NCBI GenBank assembly: GCA_003131705.1
Contig: PKUY01000257.1
Span: forward strand, 1 to 11,978
DNA length: 11,978 nt
From: Acidobacteriota bacterium
GTDB lineage: Bacteria > Acidobacteriota > Terriglobia > Acidiferrales > UBA7541
Direction: 5' to 3'
The stretch's first letter is position 1, and every line of letters begins with the position of its first letter. Below, piece after piece: positions 6,875 to 11,978 of this stretch. The notes under the pieces are model-generated. The model searched no databases. It was given only the letters and a program-made list of their open reading frames with translations, and was not told the DNA's origin. A program made the position numbers and the translations under genes.

Positions 6875-8533
6875 TCAGGAGCTAAATTTTAGATCAGCGG
6901 TAGGAAGAAAACGGGGCGCCTTGCGCGCAAGCGTAGCTTGCTCGAAGGCGTATGCGATCTTGATCAGCTTCGGCTCGCTCCAGGCGCGGCCGAAAAATGA
7001 AATTCCCACGGGCATTCCGAAAACGAATCCGGCCGGCACGTTGATATTCGGGTAACCGGCCACTGCCGCGAGCGATGAGCTTCCACCCGTATCGTGGTCG
7101 CCGTCGACCAGGTCGATCAACCACGATGGCCCGGCCGTCATCGCAACCAGCGCATCGAGGCGATGCTTGTCCATGACGGCGTCAATTCCCTCCCCTTGCG
7201 TGAGGCGATGATTCTTCGCGAGTGCGTCTAGGTACGCCTTCGCCGTGAGCGGACCCTTCTTCTCGGCCTTCAGGAAAAGATCCTGACCGAAGTATGTGAG
7301 TTCGCTTTCGTGATTGCGCTCGTTGAAATCGATGATGTCCTTCAGCGAATGTACGGGCGCCTTGGGCCCAGCGGCGGCCAGATACGTGTTCAGACCAGCT
7401 CTGAATTCGTAGAGAAGCACGTCCAGCTCGGAATCGTCGAATTTCCCAAGCGAACCGACCTCTACCGGATCGAGGAGTGTTGCCCCCGCATGCTTCATCG
7501 CGTCGAGCGCCGCACTGAAAATGGACGCGGTACTCTCGCTGAAGTCATATGATTTGCGGATGATTCCGACACGCGCCCCCCGCAACCCCGCACGGTCGAG
7601 AAACTGCGTGTAGCCGGCCGGCGCTTTTCGACCGGGAACCTTCTTCGCAGGATCTTCGGAATCAATGCCCGCGAGCGCGCCGAGCAAAATGGCGGCATCG
7701 GCAACGGTGCGGCACATCGGGCCGGCCGTGTCCTGGCTATGAGCGATGGGAATAATTCCAGCGCGGCTTACGAGCCCAACCGTCGGCTTGATTCCCACGA
7801 GCCCGTTGCCAGAGGAGGGGCAAACGATCGAGCCATCCGTCTCCGAGCCTACGGACACCGCACAAAGGTTCGCGGATGTCGCCGCCCCCGAACCAGAGCT
7901 TGACCCGCACGGACTGCGATCGAGCGCGTACGGATTGTGCGTCTGGCCGCCGCGTCCGCTCCAGCCGCTTGAGGCGTGCGAGGAGCGAAAATTCGCCCAT
8001 TCGCTTAAATTCGTCTTCCCCAAAATTACGGCGCCGGCCTCGCGAAGGCGGCGCGCCACACCGGAATCTTTCGCCGGCGTGAAACCTGACAGCGCGAGCG
8101 ATCCAGCTGTGGTCATCATCCGGTCCGCCGTACCGATGTTGTCCTTGATCAAAACAGGGATTCCGTGGAGCGGCCCTCGCGGCCCTTTGGATTTCCGCTC
8201 CGCGTCAAGCGCATCGGCGATCGAAAGTGCATCGGGGTTCAGTTCGATGATCGCGTTGAGCGCGGGGCCGCGCTTGTCCACTTCGGCGATTCGGTCGAAA
8301 TACTTTTCAGCGAGAGAACGCGCGGTGAACTTTCCGGATTTCATGCCGTCCTGTAGCTCGCCGATGGTGATTTCCTCGAGCTCGAACGGTTTCACTTCCT
8401 GCGCAGGCGGCTCGCCAGCGCTTGCGCGCGCGAACACAGGCAGCGCAAGCGACACTGCTCCGATTTTCAGGCTAGATTCGAGGAAATGCCGCCGGGAGGT
8501 CCCGCTCGCATTGCAATCGGAGTGTTTTTTCAT
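6875..8533 (-). CDS. Tat-exported amidase-signature family hydrolase
   Basis: A 552-residue Ser-cisSer-Lys amidase. The N-terminus carries a twin-arginine signal (SRRHFLE, 13-19, followed by KIGAVSLALPVFARASA), so it is probably folded in the cytosol and exported to the periplasm. The amidase core has the Lys in HGIPVLIKDN (K130), the glycine/serine loop SPCGSSSGSGAA (cis-Ser near S211) and the nucleophile in GSETDGSIVCPSS (S235). The C-terminal lobe has PSWLIDL, GYPNINVPAGF and MPVGISFFGRAW. Family members hydrolyse amides, from aryl-amides to peptide amides; the substrate cannot be read from sequence. It is closest to the secreted peptide-amidase-like group rather than GatA: there is a signal peptide and no neighbouring gatB or gatC. 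The start at 8533 has no strong ribosome-binding site. It is the last core gene before the tRNA-Ile fragment. Confidence 0.93.
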   Translation of the reverse strand: MKKHSDCNASGTSRRHFLESSLKIGAVSLALPVFARASAGEPPAQEVKPFELEEITIGELQDGMKSGKFTARSLAEKYFDRIAEVDKRGPALNAIIELNPDALSIADALDAERKSKGPRGPLHGIPVLIKDNIGTADRMMTTAGSLALSGFTPAKDSGVARRLREAGAVILGKTNLSEWANFRSSHASSGWSGRGGQTHNPYALDRSPCGSSSGSGAATSANLCAVSVGSETDGSIVCPSSGNGLVGIKPTVGLVSRAGIIPIAHSQDTAGPMCRTVADAAILLGALAGIDSEDPAKKVPGRKAPAGYTQFLDRAGLRGARVGIIRKSYDFSESTASIFSAALDAMKHAGATLLDPVEVGSLGKFDDSELDVLLYEFRAGLNTYLAAAGPKAPVHSLKDIIDFNERNHESELTYFGQDLFLKAEKKGPLTAKAYLDALAKNHRLTQGEGIDAVMDKHRLDALVAMTAGPSWLIDLVDGDHDTGGSSSLAAVAGYPNINVPAGFVFGMPVGISFFGRAWSEPKLIKIAYAFEQATLARKAPRFLPTADLKFSS

Positions 8534-8564
8534 GCGTGCGATCTTGCAGTGGAGCGATGAATTA

Positions 8565-8609
8565 TGGTGGGCCTGGGTGGACTTGAACCACCGACCTCAC
8601 CCTTATCAG
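8565..8609 (-). tRNA. tRNA-Ile(GAU) 3' fragment, probable attachment-site scar
   Basis: The minus strand reads CTGATAAGGG (anticodon loop with GAU and the 3' side of the anticodon stem), then the variable loop GAGGTC, a complete T arm (GGTGG-TTCAAGT-CCACC) and the 3' acceptor strand ending in CCA. The 5' half is absent: the bases before CTGATAA (GGCGACAA) do not form an anticodon stem, D arm or acceptor partner. The break falls exactly at position 32 of the tRNA, a standard crossover point for tyrosine recombinases. It is not a functional tRNA. It is the displaced host 3' half left when an element carrying its own copy integrated, so the intact tRNA-Ile should lie at the element's other end, to the right. 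Confidence 0.85.
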
Positions 8610-8767
8610 TTGTCGCCAAGCCATTCTATATGGAGTGAGACGATTTGCCATCGTGTTGATTTTCCGCCCCAGTATGGGCGATTTCGTGCCGTGCGCGTTG
8701 CTACCAAATCCGACTGCTTTTGATACTGGGTGGGCACAAAACTGGCCACAGTCGCATGGTAAAGGTA
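8606..8767 (-). pseudogene. Possible C-terminal remnant of an integrase
   Basis: A 53-codon open stretch with no start codon runs from a stop at 8770-8768 into the tRNA fragment and stops in its TGATAA. It reads ...TVASFVPTQYQK...LVATRTARNRPYW. This kind of unstructured tail (a FVPT-like segment, ending at the attachment site) resembles the end of some tyrosine integrases that terminate inside a tRNA att core. No catalytic R...HxxR...Y residues are present, so the call rests on position and a faint resemblance only. The region 8610-8844 holds no other gene that I can recognise. Confidence 0.25.
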
Positions 8768-8819
8768 CTACGCCCGGCCAGGGCCCGGCGGAGGATTGCG
8801 ATCCGGCACCGGACCATCC

Positions 8820-8831
8820 TACCCCACCGTA
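8820..8831. promoter_or_regulatory. TAC-(C-rich core)-GTA element, possible CsoR/RcnR-family operator
   Basis: TACCCCACCGTA has inverted TAC/GTA arms around a C-rich core. RcnR-type operators are described as a G/C tract flanked by short inverted AT-rich arms. It lies just before the open frame of the DUF156-family repressor, where an autoregulatory operator would be expected. The arms are only 3 bp long, so chance is a serious alternative. Confidence 0.2.
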
Positions 8832-8844
8832 ATCGCTCAAATAA

Positions 8845-9102
8845 TTATCGCCTGCGCACAGACCAAGGAGGACCCGAACAAAGAAGATCATCGGGCAGCT
8901 GGAGGCCATTTTGCGCGCGCTCAATGATGATGAACAGTGCGCAGACGTCCTTCAGAGGCTGGCGGCTGCGAGGGGAGCCATCAACAGCCTCATGGCCGAA
9001 CTCATGGAAGACCACATTCGCAACCACATGCCGAGAAACAGCAAGCCGTCTGAAGAAGCCTCCGATGATCTGATCGGCATCGTGCGTACCTACCTGAAAT
9101 AG
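8845..9102 (+). pseudogene. CsoR/RcnR/FrmR-family (DUF156) repressor, 5' end lost
   Basis: The frame reads KKIIGQLEAILRALNDDEQC, then ADVLQRLAAARGAINSLMAE, then LMEDHIRNHM, and ends in DDLIGIVRTYLK. This is the all-helical metal- or formaldehyde-sensing repressor family. The sensing Cys is in DDEQC, and the HIRNH segment is placed as in FrmR/RcnR rather than in copper-type CsoR. Homology starts at the K/R-R-I-x-G-Q motif; the roughly 15 residues before it, which normally begin with Met and carry metal-ligand or N-terminal residues, are not recognisable. The frame is open back to 8845 but contains no ATG or GTG. The only conventional start is a TTG at 8911, which would remove half of helix 1. 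A perfect AAGGAGG (8865-8871) is followed by no suitable start codon. The gene is probably decayed at its 5' end; a rare start or a sequencing error is possible. Confidence 0.75.
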
Positions 9103-9341
9103 CGACTACACCATCGGTTCGGCGTCAAATTCTCCCCTTCTTGGTTCTTTACATTTCTATTCTCGGCAAACAAAGGCATGTCGTAGCATTGGTGGGAGGC
9201 GCCTGACCGGGACGGATCGACCGCCTTCACCTGGACTGATGCAATAGCAAAAACAGCTATCACATTTCGTGGAAGAGTAGAGAAGTCTGCAGTTCTGTAG
9301 ATGACGCAATATCTTCAAGGACGGTTTCTAGGAGCTAACCC

Positions 9342-9872
9342 ATGGACAATCCATTGCCACGCCGAGCTGCTGCGAATCCTACGCAATACAATGTTGATGC
9401 AATTGCCAAACTAGAGCATGACGCCCGTGATCGCCGGACTCCCACCGAGCGAGTTAGCGACGTAATTACAAAACTTGTCGGCAATATGGGATTCCTACTG
9501 GCTCAATTGATTTTGATCTCCGGCTGGGGCCTGGTAAATCTCCACGTGATCCCAGGCCTCAAAGCATTTGATCCATTTCCTTTCGGCGTCCTAGCGCTCA
9601 TCGTCTCTTCAGAAAGCGTGTTTCTGACTATCTTCGTGCTAATCAGTCAAAGTCGAATGGCCCGCCAGTCCGAACGGCGCTCGCATCTGGATCTTCAAGT
9701 CGGGATGCTTGCTGAACAGGAGCTGACAACAATCCTTCAGATGTTGCAGAAACTCTGCCAACACATGGGCGTGAACGTGGACTCCTCCAAGCAAGAGGTT
9801 CAATCATTTAGTAAAACAACGGACGTACACAAGCTGGCCAGTGAACTCGAAGACAAACTTCCGGAGGAATAA
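9342..9872 (+). CDS. DUF1003 family membrane protein
   Basis: A 176-residue protein matching the DUF1003 pattern. A charged N-terminus with RTPTERVSDVITKLVGNMGF leads to a first membrane helix (about 49-71, ending NLHVIPG). The conserved loop FDPFPF (76-81) leads to a second helix (about 82-103) carrying SSESVFLTIFVLISQSRMARQSERR. The cytosolic tail (about 110-176) is predicted helical, with a possible coiled coil around LDLQVGMLAEQELTTILQMLQKL. The molecular function of the family is unknown. AGGAG lies 7 nt before the ATG. It is more AT-rich than the core genes (29 GC in a 60-base block counted by hand at 9481-9540) and lies inside the presumed integrated element. Confidence 0.9.
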   Translation: MDNPLPRRAAANPTQYNVDAIAKLEHDARDRRTPTERVSDVITKLVGNMGFLLAQLILISGWGLVNLHVIPGLKAFDPFPFGVLALIVSSESVFLTIFVLISQSRMARQSERRSHLDLQVGMLAEQELTTILQMLQKLCQHMGVNVDSSKQEVQSFSKTTDVHKLASELEDKLPEE

Positions 9873-9874
9873 CG

Positions 9875-10051
9875 ATGCTCGCTATGTTTCTATATACCGG
9901 CTATGGGAGGTTGGAAGAGCCGGGCCGTACAATGATGGAGGGGTGGTTGCGTACTCGGAGGTTATCGTCCAACCCGATTTGTCCAGCGGTCCTGTGGACG
10001 TATGGCCGCTTTACGGGAAACTATCTCCAGCAAGAGAATTTGCCTGCCTAA
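9875..10051 (+). CDS. Possible 58-residue ORF coupled to the DUF1003 gene
   Basis: An ATG 2 nt after the DUF1003 stop follows GGAGG, placed inside the last codons of that gene with 7-nt spacing, a good arrangement for translational coupling. The product is short, Arg-rich in the middle (GWLRTRRLSS), and has no recognisable family or clear membrane segment. Its stop overlaps the converging methyltransferase stop. Codon use gives no strong support, so it may be chance. Confidence 0.25.
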   Translation: MLAMFLYTGYGRLEEPGRTMMEGWLRTRRLSSNPICPAVLWTYGRFTGNYLQQENLPA

Positions 10052-10614
10052 AGATACTGTCTCACTCGATCGCAGTACTCTGAATATTCCTGGCCGTAAT
10101 GGTCTCTCAGGTATTCTTCTTCACGCGATACCTGACGGTGGAACAGCCATATGGCGGCAACCATATAGACCAAAAGAATCCAATTTGAAAACACCAAGAA
10201 CTGACCCAGTAAGACAAATCCAAATGCGACATAAATGGGATTGCGGCTAAAAGCAAAAATGCCGGTCGTTACAAGTTTGTCCGGGTGGTCTGGGTCAATG
10301 CCAACACGGAAACTCTTCCCAAAAGCAACAAGACTCAGGAATAATAAGAACAATCCCGCCAGGCAGAGAACCACTCCGACCCAGGAGACTATTCCGGACT
10401 GAAAGAGTTCTTGCCTGCTTACGGTCGGGAAATTAAATGCGGCGGCAAACACGATATAAAAATAAAAAAGGGCAAATGGCGGAATCAAGAAATCTTTTTT
10501 GTCTATTCTGCCGAAATTCATCGCTTTTATCCCTTGTCTTCTCATCTGCATGACCCGGACCCATACCATTCCAAGCAGCAGTACAATTGTTAGCGCACCG
10601 AAGTACCTTTGCAT
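10048..10614 (-). CDS. Isoprenylcysteine carboxyl methyltransferase-like integral membrane enzyme
   Basis: A 188-residue membrane protein with hydrophobic helices at about 5-20, 43-62, 77-98 and 129-158. The ICMT/PEMT-type signature is clear: AFGKSFRVGI (97-106), LVTTGIFAFSRNPIYVAFG (114-132) and a C-terminal EEEYLRDHYGQEYSEYCDRV (165-184), which match the G-x-Y-xx-xRxP-x-Y and E-xx-L-xxx-xG-xx-Y-xx-Y elements that bind SAM and acceptor. Bacterial members methylate lipids or small molecules, or are uncharacterised; the substrate is not readable here. A strong GAGGGAGG stands 6 nt before the ATG. It is strikingly AT-rich for the window: hand counts of 60-base blocks at 10081, 10201 and 10441 give 29, 24 and 21 GC. 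This fits recent transfer. Confidence 0.88.
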   Translation of the reverse strand: MQRYFGALTIVLLLGMVWVRVMQMRRQGIKAMNFGRIDKKDFLIPPFALFYFYIVFAAAFNFPTVSRQELFQSGIVSWVGVVLCLAGLFLLFLSLVAFGKSFRVGIDPDHPDKLVTTGIFAFSRNPIYVAFGFVLLGQFLVFSNWILLVYMVAAIWLFHRQVSREEEYLRDHYGQEYSEYCDRVRQYL

Positions 10615-10850
10615 AGGCGTCCTCCCTCAGCATCGAGAAGAGCACGGCAGTCGAAAACGCCCAAGGGATTCCGACGGTGGCACTTCTCGAGGTCCGCCTC
10701 CTTCAGTGGCTCCTTGGCGAGAAAATCCGCAAACCTCTCGCCGAGAGAGTGGCCTTTGATCGTCGGCGTTGGGGAAGCGGTGCCTTGCTGGCCCGGCGCT
10801 GCCGTTGCGAAAAAGAGAAGAACCCCGAGTGTAGTTATGATGATTCGAAT
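10590..10850 (-). CDS. Short exported hypothetical protein, rare or lost start codon, 3' end overlapping the methyltransferase
   Basis: An 86-residue frame that reads IRIIITTLGVLLFFATAAPGQQ, a plausible signal peptide, followed by PTIKGHSLGERFADFLAKEP, LEKC and FDCRALLDAEGGRLC. This resembles small secreted acidobacterial proteins with an ...GHxLGExxxxFL... segment and two or three cysteines; function is unknown. There is no ATG, GTG or TTG in the correct place: an AAGGAGG (10861-10855) is followed 4 nt later by ATT (10850-10848), then ATC. Either ATT serves as start or the real ATG has mutated. The last 25 nt overlap the methyltransferase start, and the product seems shorter than its relatives, so the 3' end may have been replaced. 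The upstream side is cut by the IS630 element 30 bp away. Confidence 0.5.
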   Translation of the reverse strand: MRIIITTLGVLLFFATAAPGQQGTASPTPTIKGHSLGERFADFLAKEPLKEADLEKCHRRNPLGVFDCRALLDAEGGRLCKGTSVR

Positions 10851-10877
10851 TGGCCCTCCTTCGTTCCTGCCTCGCTG

Positions 10878-11951
10878 CTAGTGGACTGTAACGGCTGAAC
10901 TGGGAGTGATGTGACGCGTAGGATCGAAGTAGCGCCACTTTACGGTCTTTGGCACCTTGTTGTAATGCCGGATGTACTTCATGAGCTTTCTCCGCAAATC
11001 GGCCAGCGACGTGAACACGCCACGCGCAATGACGTCGCGCTCGATCTTGGCGAACCAGAGTTCGATCTGGTTGAGCCAGGAGGAGTAGGTCGGGGTGAAG
11101 TGTAGGTGAACCTTCGGATGTCGATCCAGAAAGTCGTCGACCTGCCCCGTCTTATGGGCCGAGAGGTTGTCGGCAATCACGTGGATTTCTTTGTCGCGCG
11201 GCTGGTTGACGACGATGTCCGCCAGGAACGCGACGAACTCCGCAGACGTGTGTCGCGCGGCCGTCTTGCCGAGCACCTCGCCTGTCTTGGTGTTGAACGC
11301 CGCGTACAGGGACAGCGTGCCGTGCCGGAAGTACTCAAAGCCGTGCCGCTCGGCGCGTTCCGGAGACAGTGGCAACACCGGATCCTTGCGGTCGAGCGCC
11401 TGGATCGCCGTCTTCTCATCCACAGAGAACACCGCCGCATGCGCCGGAGGGTTCAGATACAGCCCAATGATATCGGCGGCCTTCTGCTCAAAGTCCGGGT
11501 CGTTGGTCGCCATGTAGCGATCGAGCCGCTGCGGCTTGAGGCCGTGCTTGGCCCACACCCGCGCCACCATCATATGACTGATCTTGAGCTGCGTTCCCAG
11601 CCTGCGCGTGCTCCACTGAGTGGCCCCGTCGGGCGGCGTACGCTTGAGCGTCCATTGCAGAATGCGCGCCTCCAGCGCAGGAGTCAGCGTGCTGGCCTGT
11701 TGCCCAGCGTGCCTGCTGAACAACCCTGCCAGCCGCTCTTCCCGAAATCGCTTGCTCCAGCGATCGATAAACGCATCATTGCAGTCCAGCTTGTCGCCAA
11801 TCGCGGCCCATGTATGGCCTGCCTCCAGCAGCAACAGCAGCCGCGCCCGGCGCGCGTCATCGGCACGCCCGCTGCGGCTCGCCGCTCGCTGGTTGAGTTC
11901 CATACGTTCCGCATCCGTCAGTACGATCGTGTTCTCCATGAACACAATCAT
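10878..11951 (-). CDS. IS630-family transposase
   Basis: A 357-residue DDE transposase that moves the element by cut-and-paste at TA sites. The N-terminal half is helix-turn-helix: TDAERMELNQRAASR...RRARLLLLLEAGHTWAAIGDKL (about 12-55) and the second HTH FIDRWSKRFREERLAGLF (61-78), then STRRLGTQLKISHMMVARVW (114-133). The catalytic domain has FSVDEKTAIQALDR (D178), HVIADNLSAHKT (D261) and PTYSSWLNQIELWFAKIER (E297), with 35 residues between the second Asp and the Glu. No frameshift or internal stop is seen, so it looks active. Start could be the first ATG (11951) or MEN at 11939. The stop codon TAG (10880-10878) lies outside the element: its TA is the target-site TA. Confidence 0.95.
   Translation of the reverse strand: MIVFMENTIVLTDAERMELNQRAASRSGRADDARRARLLLLLEAGHTWAAIGDKLDCNDAFIDRWSKRFREERLAGLFSRHAGQQASTLTPALEARILQWTLKRTPPDGATQWSTRRLGTQLKISHMMVARVWAKHGLKPQRLDRYMATNDPDFEQKAADIIGLYLNPPAHAAVFSVDEKTAIQALDRKDPVLPLSPERAERHGFEYFRHGTLSLYAAFNTKTGEVLGKTAARHTSAEFVAFLADIVVNQPRDKEIHVIADNLSAHKTGQVDDFLDRHPKVHLHFTPTYSSWLNQIELWFAKIERDVIARGVFTSLADLRRKLMKYIRHYNKVPKTVKWRYFDPTRHITPSSAVTVH
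10881..10906. repeat. IS630 left terminal inverted repeat
   Basis: About 26 bp, best-conserved core GACTGTAAC at 10884-10892, followed by TGAA at 10896-10899, which also matches the right end. It is read through by the 3' end of the transposase gene. Confidence 0.8.
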
Positions 11952-11952
11952 A

Positions 11953-11978
11953 CTACCGTTTCATATGTTACAGTCAAC
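11953..11978. repeat. IS630 right terminal inverted repeat
   Basis: Contains GTTACAGTC (reverse complement GACTGTAAC) at 11967-11975 and ends on the last base of the window. The transposase start lies just inside it. Confidence 0.8.

Larger units (their letters stand above)
10881..11978 (-). mobile_element. Complete IS630-family insertion sequence
   Basis: A 1098-bp element. The left end starts GTGGACTGTAACGGCTGAAC at 10881; the reverse complement of the right end starts GTTGACTGTAACATATGAAA at 11978. The two share GACTGTAAC and match at about 19 of the first 26 positions. A TA dinucleotide, the IS630 target duplication, abuts the left end at 10879-10880; its partner would be at 11979-11980, just outside the window. 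It is about 60% GC by eye, unlike the AT-rich methyltransferase gene beside it. Confidence 0.9.

Noticed and set aside
1465..8609. Functional link between TilS and the tRNA-Ile fragment
   Set aside because: TilS acts on tRNA-Ile(CAU); the fragment is GAU type and truncated. The co-occurrence is coincidental.
7746..8723. Plus-strand 325-residue ORF
   Set aside because: Antisense to the amidase and crossing into the tRNA fragment; a high-GC shadow frame without motifs.
8792..8820. Interrupted inverted repeat (AGGAT/ATCCT with inner TCCGG/CCGGA)
   Set aside because: The stem is broken, the loop is only 2 nt and there is no T-run, so it is neither a convincing terminator nor a riboswitch; it could be an integrase arm site but nothing supports that.
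8562..8924. Minus-strand 120-residue ORF
   Set aside because: It reads through the tRNA-Ile fragment (ending RSVVQVHPGPP, a typical translated T arm) and lies opposite the DUF156 frame; no protein features.
10627..10938. Minus-strand 103-residue ORF with an ATG start
   Set aside because: It starts inside the IS end and is Arg/Ser-rich nonsense in a frame other than the signal-peptide ORF; the alternative frame gives a better protein.
1..11978. CRISPR array or tandem repeats
   Set aside because: No regularly spaced direct repeats were found on reading the window; the only clear repeats are the IS ends.

Overview
The window looks like a piece of an Acidobacteriota genome, probably soil and possibly metagenomic. 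This is inferred from gene style rather than a search. The pointers are a high-GC core, a secreted VWFA-like protein with a degenerate metal site, a small one-helix membrane protein of familiar acidobacterial type, an RHS fragment, and the compact order tilS-hpt-ftsH.

Positions 1-8564 read as ordinary chromosome. On the minus strand, tilS (3024-1465), an hpt-like phosphoribosyltransferase (1457-891) and ftsH (881 to beyond the left edge) are spaced 7-9 nt apart and almost certainly form one operon. Upstream lie a small membrane protein (3532-3119), a response regulator with a histidine-kinase-like ATPase output domain (4651-3821), the decayed end of an RHS-repeat gene (about 5131-4706) and a secreted VWFA-like protein (6075-5143). 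Diverging from the last is a secreted SnoaL/DUF4440-like protein (6306-6851), which converges on a Tat-exported amidase (8533-6875).

At 8565-8609 the sequence changes character. A 45-nt piece identical in form to the 3' half of a tRNA-Ile(GAU) gene, starting exactly in the anticodon loop, sits next to the amidase. This is the usual scar of a tyrosine-recombinase element that integrated into a tRNA gene. Its orientation puts the element to the right, with the intact tRNA-Ile expected beyond the window. The element side (8610-11978) holds a possible integrase C-terminal remnant, a CsoR/RcnR/FrmR-family (DUF156) repressor that lacks its first helix and a normal start codon, a DUF1003 membrane protein, a possible 58-residue coupled ORF, an AT-rich isoprenylcysteine methyltransferase-like membrane enzyme, a short exported protein with no normal start codon, and a complete IS630-family insertion sequence (10881-11978). 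The right end of that sequence is the last base of the window, so the contig probably broke at this repeat.

I did not find a convincing new multi-gene system. The most interesting items are the tRNA-Ile attachment scar and its degraded cargo, the hpt-like gene whose catalytic loops are substituted at several key positions, and the IS630 transposase whose stop codon is completed by the target-site TA.
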